Shown one piece after another: positions 23,911 to 34,306 of a DNA stretch of 64,000 nucleotides. Both the position numbers and the translations under genes were made by a program. Within the stretch, counting starts at the first letter, position 1. Each line of letters starts with the position of its first letter. The stretch spans positions 46,526,374-46,590,373 of the forward strand of contig OW387133.1 of assembly GCA_936440205.1 (NCBI GenBank), written 5' to 3'. Below the pieces are notes generated by a model. It was given only the letters and a program-made list of their open reading frames with translations. It was not told where the DNA came from and searched no databases. The DNA comes from Lepidonotus clava. Lineage: Eukaryota; Annelida; Polychaeta; Phyllodocida; Polynoidae.

Positions 23911-25642
23911 ACGAATGGGGGTTTCCCAGTTTGACTTTTAGGCATCACGGTAACTGGCCTGGGGAAACAGTTTATCCAGTTAACCTTATACAAACAATGG
24001 GTAATCTTTCCTAGGCTTGCCTATTCTAAATCAAATAGAACATAGTCTACTATAGTAGACTATTATATATAAGCTTTCATCTATAAGTTTACATGTCACT
24101 TTATTTTGAGAGCTGTCAACACATCCAGTACATGCAAAGATTCAGATATTGTGGTGTGAAACTTTATAATAGTCCAAATTACAAGGGAAGATAATTCAGA
24201 GTGAAACCTTAAACGAAGTCAACACACAACACTAATCAGTCAATCCCAACAGGCCCTAAAAGAGACTTCTGAGACACAGAAGGTAGATGGTGAAAAAGCA
24301 ACCTGAATGAAGCTGCAAGTGGAAGGCATCTGCTAAACATACAAACCAATCAATCAAATTTTATTTTTTTATTTAATTAACCACATTTACTAGTACAAAT
24401 GGTCTTCCATGTAGGTAATAATCATGGGTGAAATAAGTAGTTTCAACAATCAAGTTTACATAGAGCAATATAATAATAATAGCAATAATGTATTTTATGG
24501 ATCTGAGTGTCATTCAACTCATTTAGGTCAAATAAAGAATCTGTTTTCCATAATCAAATTCAAAGAAAATCAAACTTAACTAAGTAAGCTGGATGAAATT
24601 GGGCAGGTACTGTGACATATTAGTTACAGTTATTGTCACTGTACATGCTTGTAAGTCCGCAGGTGAAATAGCAAGTACGATGACATTGGAAACAGACAGT
24701 CAAGTACAAGTTAACTGGTAGTATGTCAGGATACAATCGTGTGTACAAGTCTTAGTGACATAAGGCGAGTACAATGACTTGACAAGAACGATGACGTTTG
24801 ACAAATTATAATGTGTAACCAAGTATGATGACATCCTGATATAACAAATAGGCACTTGCATTATGATTAATTACCATCAAAGCCATAGAAATGTGGAAAT
24901 TTTAAATGTCTCAGTGTATATAATCCTTCCGTGGGATAACAGTAAAATGGGTCTGGCCAGTCTTGAACAAAGACAGCATGCACAGTTGTTGAATATTATG
25001 TATATATGTATATATGCATAGATAACAGGATACTCTTGTACTGACGAATAGGAAAACATGCTTACAATTAAGAAATAATTTTAAGGTCCCATTAAAAATC
25101 ACAACAAAGTATGTAAGAAGTCTGTTTTACTATGGAAATTTATTATGGAATGAGTTTAGGATGGATACTCAAAATCTTTAGAGGGCAGACTTTAAACAAT
25201 TTGTTAAAAGATATTCCAAAATATATGGATTTGCTACACTAAGTACCTTGACATAGAGTGTTTGATTTTGTTGAAAAAGCAATTAGTAATTTGTTGTATG
25301 ATTATCCTAATTTACTGCTAGAAGTAAATGGTATCTAATGATGATGGTTATTGCCGTATATCAATTCCATTATTAGCCCTATTATCATCACTTGTATATA
25401 TGTTCATGCAGCACATCGGAAAACCAGTGGAAACACTGAAGATTATTACGTAATAAAATTGAAAAACAAAGGATTTAAATGAAGACATACTGCACCAAGA
25501 GCGACAGGAGAGGCAACTATATTTAAACCAATGCAGACATGAAGCTAAGTTTACATTGAATCAGTAATAGACCAGACTTGAGTTCTTCGGGTCACCACCC
25601 ACGTCTCTCTATTTGCAACCAACGGTGAGCGGCCCACCACTG
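23911..25642 (+). repeat. Direct duplication, long copy (copy A)
   Basis: This 1.73-kb segment matches the shorter segment at 25871-26573 in the same order and orientation. Matching blocks are 23911-24360 with 25871-26320 (both 450 bp), about 24881-24950 with 26321-26405, and about 25476-25642 with 26405-26573. The last block ends in GGTGAGCGGCCCACCACTG in both copies. Divergence looks like roughly 10-15% by eye. Copy A holds about 1 kb of extra sequence between the blocks. No coding function is seen. Confidence 0.9.
24042..24063. repeat. Perfect 22-bp palindrome
   Basis: The sequence is ATAGTCTACTA followed directly by its exact reverse complement, with no spacer. It lies inside copy A of the duplication. 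Copy B has diverged at the corresponding place and does not preserve it. Confidence 0.9.
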
Positions 25643-25870
25643 AAGCAGGCGGCGACTTTGATGGTGCATCTTACGTGAAGGTTGTAACTTACTGGCGCGT
25701 TTTTAAACTGCATTTGAAGTAATTTTTCATGTAGCCTATATTTACATAACACTTTGAGTCCACAATTGCGTGATGGACTTAATTCTTTAGTAATCTGAAC
25801 ACGTAGACAATGCAGTTGTCACTGTTTCGTATAACTGTCTGGTCCACAGCAAAGGAGAATAGGGCTCCCA

Positions 25871-26573
25871 CACAAGGGGAGTTTCCCAGTCTGACTTTCA
25901 GGGATCACAGTAACTGGGGGAACAGCTAATCCAGTTAACCTTATACAAACAAAGGGTATTATTTTCACTAGGCTTGCCTATTCTAAATCATAGTTAGAGT
26001 ACATATTAGTAGACCCATATTAAGTTATGATGTACCCGGTGATGTACAAGCTTTCATCTATTGCCTAAGTTTACACGTCACTTTATTTTGAGAGCTGTCA
26101 ACACACCCAGTAAGTGGAAAGGGACAGATATGATGGTGTGAAGGGAAGATAATTCAGAGTGAAACTTTAAACGAAGTCAACACACAACACTAATCAGTCA
26201 ATGATCCAATAGGCTCTAAAAGAGACTTCTGAGACACAGAAGGTAGATGGTGAAAAAACAACTTGAATGAAGCTGCAAGTGGGAGCCATCTGCCAAACAT
26301 ACAAACCAATCAATCAAATTACTCCAAAAAGCTTAAGAAATGTGGAAATGTTAAAAGGTTTCTTCATGTATATATATATTTATTTTCGTAGGATAACAGT
26401 AGATTCAAATGAAGCGATACGGCACCAATAGCGACCGAAGAGGCAACTATATTTAAACCACCGCAGACACGTAGCTAAGTATATACATTGAATCAGTAAT
26501 AGACCAGACTTCAGTTCTGTGGGTCACCACCTACGACTCCCTATATACAACCAACGGTGAGCGGCCCACCACT
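25871..26573 (+). repeat. Direct duplication, short copy (copy B)
   Basis: This is the collinear partner of 23911-25642, separated from it by about 230 bp. It keeps the first 450 bp at full length and the final 170 bp, but lacks most of the middle. Either copy B lost about 1 kb or copy A gained it. The arrangement is a tandem segmental duplication, or two members of one repeat family inserted close together. Confidence 0.9.
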
Positions 26574-26905
26574 GGGTGAGTGGGGGAGTCGGTGAGTGGC
26601 AGATGGTAATCGGGGCGGTGATCTGCGGGACGTAGGCCAGGGCGGCGCTCCTGACGTCCACCTCTGATAAAACGACTTGCCTTTCGCCCCAGACGCGCTC
26701 AGATTGTTGTTGTCTTGATGGGTATCTGTAAGCGAATATATCGGTGCCATACCAGGGGACATGGCGACATGCGGAATTTGTTTACCGGGTAAACTCTCTA
26801 ATCGAAACGCAAATGTTGGGGCATGATGAGCAGACACAACTATGAGGGGTCAGGGGGAGTGGATGAGGCGTGGATCAGCGGTTTGGGGGAGCCCCCCCTC
26901 CTCGT

Positions 26906-27257
26906 GCACCCGATCCAACCCTGTCTGCACTGTATACAACAGAGCAGTGCGCACCCTCGCCGTGCTGTGGACACAGGGCATCTTTGGCTATTTTTGTGGG
27001 GAATGATTCCTAGCTGCACTGTGTTTGTTTGCTGCTCAGTATGGTAATGATTCCTAGCTGCACTGTGTTGTTTGCCGCTCAGTATGGGAATGATTTCTAG
27101 CTGCACTGTGTTTGTTTACCGCTCAGTATGGGAATGATTCCTAGCTGCACTGTGTTGTTTACCGCTCAGTATGGGAATGATTTCTAGTTGCACTGTGTTT
27201 GTTTGCCGCTCAGTATGGGAATGATTCCTAGCTGCACTGTGTTTGTTTGCCGCTCAG
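26906..27257 (+). repeat. Dispersed repeat with expanded tandem array
   Basis: Bases 26906-26995 match, in inverted orientation, 29462-29551 (about 90 bp). Immediately after it come six tandem units beginning AATGATT at 27002, 27046, 27089, 27133, 27176 and 27220, alternating 44 and 43 bp, each containing TAGCTGCACTGTGTT and ending in GCTCAGTATGG. The inverted partner carries only one such unit, so the array here is a secondary expansion of one subunit. Confidence 0.9.
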
Positions 27258-27370
27258 ACGGACTGCATTTTGGTAAAAAGTGACAGAATTTATACTGAAT
27301 TGCTCTAAGTCTTTACATCGGAGTACAGCAGGATGTAAAAGGGGGAAAATAAATGTTCATGTGGTGGTAC

Positions 27371-27698
27371 CAGTGTTCGAAATTAAGGGTGCACCCTGCA
27401 CCCGAGGTGCATGTTTTTGCAGCAGGGTGCAGGATTTTTAAAAGTGTGCACCCGGCAGATGCAAAAATGGACAGGTGACATTGAGGGGCATTCAATCAAG
27501 GACTTACAAGAGTATTTGGACAGATTTATTTGGACAGACCCTAAGTCACAAAATGACCCTAAGTCGCAAAATTTTGCGATTTAGGGTCTTGTGTGACTTA
27601 GTGTCCTAACAGGGTGCACTGTAAGGCTCCCGAGTGCATACTTTTCAAAGCTATGCACCCGGCGTGTGCATAGATTTAAACCTTAATTTCGGATACTG
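27371..27698. mobile_element. Non-autonomous hAT-type MITE, 328 bp
   Basis: The left end CAGTGTTCGAAATTAAGG and the reverse complement of the right end CAGTATCCGAAATTAAGG agree at 16 of 18 bases. They are flanked by an 8-bp target-site duplication with one mismatch, GGTGGTAC (27363-27370) and GGTAGTAC (27699-27706). CAGTG ends and 8-bp duplications are diagnostic of the hAT superfamily. The interior carries GTGCACCC-type repeats in both orientations and a 61-bp near-palindrome at 27541-27601. There is no transposase; it would have been moved in trans by a related autonomous element. Confidence 0.85.
27541..27601. repeat. 61-bp near-perfect palindrome inside the MITE
   Basis: The left arm 27541-27571 (core CCCTAAGTCGCAAAA) and the right arm 27572-27601 (core TTTTGCGATTTAGGG) are reverse complements with only a few differences and no spacer. 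It would extrude as a cruciform or give a strong RNA hairpin. Confidence 0.9.
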
Positions 27699-28802
27699 GG
27701 TAGTACCTATAGGGACCAGGGGTCCTTATTGCAAATTCTGTGCAATTTTTTGGTATCCCCTATGATAGTATGACATCCCCACCAAGTTAAGGCAGAGGTG
27801 CCGTAGTGGAGGTGGTGCGCTGCTCCACCTAAATCCGTACCTCTGACACCTGTGTTGTTTCAGGTATTTATCACCCGCACGGCCGAGGTGGTCGCACTGG
27901 TGGTCGCGCGACATTATGTAATAGGTGACACCGCTCACTGAAACTGCTCTGGGACAGCGGCGGGAACCAGCCTAGCGGCCCCCTTGTCCGCACCCACAAA
28001 CGCTAAAGTAGGTATGTTGCCAGAAGGCGCCGTCCGGCCTGAGCTTAGCCCCGCCCCTTATGAGGTGTGAAAGTGGTGCGCACCACACTGGAAGTCGCAC
28101 TTATAGACCACAAAAGAAAAACGGAATGTCACCATGCAACATCTTTATTGTTAGAAACAATATTTGGAGTTCATCGAATTAATGTGCGATATAACTCTTT
28201 TTACCCAAATAGGTGGTATCTTTAGGCCTACTGTAAAAAGAACTATGATGTATGACACATACACAAACTCATCCCAACTTGACTCAATACATTAGGATGG
28301 AAAAAGGACCACTGAACCACTGTGGGTAGAGTAGGCCTATTTCATCTTATCTTAAATTTCAAGATTTGAGAAATCCATTTAAAGTTCTCCTAACGTCACA
28401 TGCGCCTTTACCCCTAATACGTTAGGTAAGGTTGAGATCAGATTTGCAATTATTATAGCCTATGTAGGCACAGACGGGCCTTGTGCTCTTTACCTCAGGG
28501 GGGGGGGGACTCTTTGGGTTGTATGGAAAAGCATCAGGTGGACCAATTTCGCTAAAATAGATCTACATGTAATATTGTATTAATGATATGATATCTAATA
28601 AAATTCTTCAAAATTTCATGCATTGATTACGTAGTAATATTGATAAATCTACATTTGATACAGTTTATTTTTTTCTTTTAGCCATCTTTTTTTCCAGGGA
28701 TGACCTCCATTTTTATTCTTCCATATATAATTGGAAGTACCTGCCAGGGATATTTAACGTTTTATAAAATTATTGCACAATCTACACAGAAAGGTGGTCG
28801 CC

Positions 28803-28910
28803 CTTATCAAGGGTGTCAAAACCCACATAGCTACACCCACAGAGCTGCGCTGTGTCAGACACCTGGGTCTGTGTGGGTGTAGCTATGTGGGTTCTAACAC
28901 CCCTGATAAG
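28803..28910. repeat. Long inverted repeat, 40-bp arms
   Basis: The left arm (28803-28842) and right arm (28869-28910) are reverse complements over about 40 bp with about four differences; both contain ACCCACATAGCTACACCCAC or its complement. The loop is about 26 bp. The form suits a small fold-back transposon or a stable RNA hairpin. It is flanked by poly-C on the right, and no target duplication was recognised. Confidence 0.85.
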
Positions 28911-29418
28911 CCTCCCCCCCCCCCGCCCCCTGTGTTGACTGTGCTCCAGCCAGACACCTGCACCGATACATTTTTTTTTCCATTTTTGTCAGAAAATACG
29001 TATTATCATGTTTTCTTAGAAATCCAACCAATTTTAAGTTTATCATTGAGTTTAACTAATAGAAAGTTTCAGCCTAACATAATTAGCAATTTTGATATAT
29101 TTTCCAGCCCAATATTACACTTAATAATAACACCCTGTCTGTAATACAAGACATCAGATGGAATGGAGTATATTATCGGCACCCCTATGTTATCTACTGG
29201 CATGAATATTGATATTAATTAACCATGCGCTTACAACCATTTGGTCATTATATGTGACATCCCCTATCATAATCCCTACGACTAGTTGACTTGAGTAGCG
29301 TCCCCCCACAAGACCAGAAGGGGCAGTCCTATATACACCATTATCGGATCCCTATAAAAAAAAAGTTAAAGCAAGAAATAATGATATTGTGTAAATGGTA
29401 CGTATCATAAGGCATTAC

Positions 29419-29551
29419 TGCGCGGCAAATAAACACAATGCAGCAAGACTTTAATAGAAGTAAAAATAGCCAAAGACGCCCTGTGTTCACAGCATGGCTA
29501 AGGTGCGCACTGCTCTGTTGTATACAGTGCAGTCAGGGTTGGATCGGGTGC
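29419..29551 (-). repeat. Dispersed repeat, unexpanded copy
   Basis: This 133-bp segment is the inverted counterpart of 26906-27257. Its first part (CGGCAAATAAACACAATGCA) matches one unit of the 43/44-bp array in reverse complement, and the rest (29462-29551) matches the single-copy 90 bp. It therefore shows the unexpanded form of the element. Confidence 0.85.
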
Positions 29552-31060
29552 CTCCCCGCAGCCAATGATATTAATAGTCTGCTAATATTTAGTATATACA
29601 TTTTTCAACACTGCGACAAATCTTTCAAGCACTCTGCTGTTAGTATTCGGGAGTGGCCAGACGTACAGGGGGCAGGCAGACAGATAGGTAGACAGTCAAT
29701 TGGACAGACACAGACAGACAGACATGTATCAGAGTCCTAACGTATCCGCATGTCTGAACGTAACGTGTAGCGGTGATGTACGCCTGCGGCAACGTGACGT
29801 TTGCTAGAGCTTGTCGATTTTCCTTAAAGGCCCGTGGGGCCTCGAACTAGGATTAATTGGCAATTAAAGTTGCCAAGCTCTAAGACTTTGGAGGTTCCTA
29901 ATTAACAGACTACTTTAAAGGATATCATTAAGGTAAAGGTAATCCGGGACTAGATGTAGAGCCTTGCCTGCCCCGTCTTATCTCACACAGAAATACATGG
30001 ATCTACGTCTCGTCAAACCATCGTCGACTCAGTCGTAGTTCTGGTAGGCTATAGAGTTCCAATACTGTTTTAGTCAGATTAATGAAAGTTCCCGACTGAT
30101 CCGAATCAAATGGTTATGTGGCATTGTGGTTAGAGTAAATACAGGACTTTTGGAGTTTTTTCTTTGCGCGGCCTAACGTAGAGATCCCCCCACAATATGT
30201 GGCGGTTCGATAAGTGGCCGGGGCTGCCACTTGTGTTACCTTTTTAGTCCTAATCCGGGATCAAAGCCATTTGGTTGCCGCTGATGTCACCCAAACAAGT
30301 GAGGCGTGACCAATGGATCCGACCATGCAGGGCAACCATTAGGTTGTCATGGCAAACAGCAATACCATCAAGGACAGGAAGCGGGTCTGTTTGATTGGAA
30401 AAGAGAAGGTCCCAAGGCAACACTCCCTTTTGGCCAGATACAGAACAAACATTTTCCACGCCTCCTCTGAGCCTTGATCTCGGTTTTGTCCGTGACGTCT
30501 GAGGCTTGGCCATAACTCACTTTTAATTCACAGTTTAAGGATTGATTAAAGGAGTTGGAACTTGGAACTTTAACAGTTAATGTATCAATAACTCACTGAG
30601 CATTTTTCTTTGATTCGGTGCAACAGATCGGGTTGATGATGTAAAGTGGCTGTGCATTCCATCCCACATTCTGGACACAGGATTTAGAAATTATTTTATG
30701 ATATTTTGATTCTTATGAATATGATCAACATAATGAATTACATCACTGAGTTAAGACAAGATATAACTCGTGTCGGACATTGGTCTCTATGAATGAACGC
30801 TTTGAAAGTGTAAAGGATTATTATTGTCATATAATTTAGTTGAATACTCACAAAACATAAGAATTATGATAAATTCCACAACTTGGAGACTGCCGTTTGA
30901 AACAATAATATGAATAAGATTATTCCATATATCAGAGCAGCCTAAAGTCGTTTTCGAGAATTTGCACCTAAGATGAATGAAAGAAGAAATCCTTTTGTAC
31001 AATTTCTTATTATGAATCTGATTCAGTGCCAACCTAGTTGTTATTGTTTCGATAAATCAG
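29552..31060. other. Non-coding sequence
   Basis: No gene recognised. There is a short CAGA/GATA-rich simple repeat at about 29665-29730 and a GC-richer block at about 30170-30510 without a convincing frame. Confidence 0.5.
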
Positions 31061-31136
31061 GGTCCCATGCCGGCCCAGGAGGTGGTGGTGGGCACTGATG
31101 GGTCCTACGGGGCCTGGGCCGAGATGAAGAAGCACG
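31061..31136 (+). CDS. Candidate internal exon, product unknown
   Basis: A 76-bp block sits between an acceptor (TTATTGTTTCGATAAATCAG) and a strong donor (CACG|GTGAGT). It reads GPMPAQEVVVGTDGS then YGAWAEMKKH, entering in phase 0 and leaving one base. Codon use is strongly GC-third-biased, unlike the flanks. No domain is recognised. It may also be a first coding exon, since an ATG lies at 31067, six bases into the exon. Confidence 0.4.
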
Positions 31137-34100
31137 GTGAGTCAAAGCAGGATCACTCCCTCAGCGCTGATTCCTGCTTCATTCGGGGCTCCATTGTCAT
31201 CACCAAAGCAGCCATCGGATACAATGAAACACGCTTCAATATCAGAAATTTGCCTGACAGAGCACCATCTCTGTGTAAACATTGTTACCTGTTCACTGTC
31301 AAATATACCTGTCTGTCTTCGGACCAAGATCTAGACCTCTTAGACCTGCTCCAAGCCCAGTAGTTGATAGCTGATGATAGCTTCGCCGCAATGAAAACAT
31401 TTTATTGCTTTGAATATGGAAATATGTAATTCTAACAATGTTATAACCCCTTTCCAATGATACAATGGCGCCAAGTACTTTCAAGTCCAAACCAAGAATG
31501 TTGGACATCGATTTGAATGTGGCGGGCTTGAACTAAGTTAGATTGTTGGGTTCAAGAGCCAATGTGCCCAACTGCGCAGACTCCTGAAAAGGGCTTATAT
31601 ATAGTACTATAGTGAAAATGCAACGTGTTTTATAAGGGCAATGAAACTATACAGAGATCCACTCTTTATACAAGACAGTCTCTTTGCAATTAAAGAAGAT
31701 AAGTGTTTAGATTTATTGATGGCAATCGCATGTCTCATTATGTTTAAAGAATAGTACACTTTAATCCATCAGTGCATCTCTGATTATCTTTACATCCTTC
31801 AATTAATTTTGACAGGCGAGTTGTCGAGAATTCCTGATATGTAATAAGTGTGGACTGCTGAACTTCTATAAAGAAGTCCAGGCGGATTGCAAGACTTCGC
31901 TGATAACTATTTCACGTATCAATATAAGGAATGCTAAAATATTCAATTAATGGCGTAGAGGGAAGCTTAAGCTGAGCATTTAAGGAAGTATTGTATTTGT
32001 GTGATTTATAACAAAATATATAATGAATCCCGTATTTGGAACTAGGAAATACCCATGGCCAAATTTTTCTGGATTGGCAGAAAACGATTTTTTTCTCAGT
32101 CAATTTTCTTCACCTGACTCTGATCTTAAGGCCTACACAATTTAATAAAAGGGAAATATATCTAGTATATATGTTTCTATGTTGTCAATAATTATTGTTA
32201 AAAATATAAACATATATATATAATGCATATGTTATCATTGTGTTCATAATATTATATCAATGACATGAGCACAACATAGCAATATGAAAAAAAACACTTG
32301 TTTTATTGTTGTTCATATGCAAATCGATTACTGATTCCAAATACCTGATGCACTGCAATACCAATCTTTGCTGCACCTTTACCAGCAGAGTTTTCTCATT
32401 TACCCCTCAATAACCATGGCAATTGGACAAATCCTACGCGGCCATAACCTGTGACATCTGAGTGGAGCTTCTACACGGTGAGTCTTGGGCTGAACTCTTG
32501 GCGGCCACTGACGTGCAGGCCGAGTTCTGTGTTGACAGTGTCAGGCAGTCTGTTTGTCCAGCCAGCAGTGGCCAGAATATTCCGACATCTTCATGGCCGG
32601 CACAGCGTCATCCACGTCAGCAGTGACTCGGCCCGTAAACGGCGGCCATATGACTTATTCATGACGCAGATAGGATTACTAGAATACAAGTGGCGATGCC
32701 ATCCCCTCTGATGGCCACGTCATGGTGCTGTCCACTTCCGGCGGACGACGACTATCGCCCTCTAGCGGCAGTCAGAGCGTGGGAATGCACCGGAAATATG
32801 AGGTCACACCTCCTTTAAAGTGGAAGTATTGTTTGACAACTTAGTTTTTAGAGTTGAATTCTCTCTTTTGAATTCGAAACTCCAGAAATAATTGGAACAA
32901 TATATATATAGGCAGCAAATGCACCCGTAACTCACGTTACCTCAGTATTTAAATTCGAAGTGTATACAAGATAATACATTTATCATAATGCATGATCTGC
33001 TGAGAGCATATATACATCTTAGTTAATTTCGGTTATTCTTGTTGTCTTAAAGTATCACAAACAGTACATAAGCAAATATCCAATACGGGAAAACCATACC
33101 GGACCATAAGCGGAGGCCCCCTTGCCCTTTATGTCAATGTGTTAACGGTGGTAACGGGCTGAAGATGGTCCAGAAAAGCCCCCTTATATTGCCCTGCTGA
33201 AGGTCAGTGCCGTCACCCACGGCTGACCGTCCCCGGGCAGGGCGGAGGTCAGGCCGGAGGTCACCGTGTCAGGCCTGAGTGCGCAGGTCAACCTGGAGGA
33301 GGGGCTGATGGGCCCCTCCGGCGTCACGCTCCAGTTGTCGTGGTGGCGCGGACGTCGTCGGTCAGCCCGTCGCGCCCCTCTCCCCGAGTCCCGTGGTATT
33401 TGGCACGTCGCGCCCGGGCGTCGCCTCATCCATCGCCACCAGTGGGCGCCCCGCACCGCCTGACATTAACGCTGATTTGTTTGACATTTGCGGCGATTTC
33501 TTTGGCGGTCAAGGATCCGAGTTTCTGAGGCACTTTACGCTGAAACTTGGCGCCAACTTTAATGATTCGTAAAATCATACCCAAAGCTTTTTCATAGGGG
33601 GTTTTCTCGTCGTAGTCGCGGCTTTACAGGTTTTCAGTGAAACCGAAGAAATCAATTATCTTGAAAGTTAAGGGGAATGTTCATTCGCACATAATTTTGT
33701 GACATTAATTTTAGTGATCGGGGGGACGATATTCATCCCATATTTCATTGCTGAGAGTCCCTTTAGCAGTTTACTTCTATTTCTTTCCCAACCTCTCAGC
33801 CTCGGGTGACTGCCACCAGTAGTGGCTGCATGGTGGTTAATTCCGCATGTCAGGTACCACCGAGCCAAATTATTGTAACCAGGATTTGGCTAATTCAATG
33901 GAAAGTTCCATACAGTCGGCTACACCAACGGGCTGCTGTCATGTCGTTAGCAGCGCGGGGCGGGGAGTCTGTCAGCCTTCAGGAGAGGTGGAAATTGGGG
34001 AGTGAGAAACTGAATGAGTATAGTGGAGTGGCGGGTAGCCCGGGGAGATGGGATACCTGGAGGGGGAGGGGTGTACCAGGTATCTATCCACGTCTTACAT

Positions 34101-34266
34101 CCCCCATTAGGGCCCTATCAGCCGGTAGGTAATAGAATGGGGCTCGCAGATAACATTAATACACACGGCTGACGCACCGCCTCCTACCGCAGGCACCTCA
34201 CTGATGGTGGCTGTGGCGAGATATATAATATTATGTGCCGAACACACACCAGGCATAACGCCAGAG

Positions 34267-34306
<40 letters not shown>

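Noticed and set aside
26541-27106. Open frames across the 43/44-bp array and its flank
   Set aside because: They are produced by the repeat sequence and overlap on both strands; no coding signal.
33184-33463. GC-rich block open on both strands (one frame includes EVTVSGLSAQVNLEEGL)
   Set aside because: Both strands are open because of GC-rich, stop-poor composition. Splice sites do not single out one reading.
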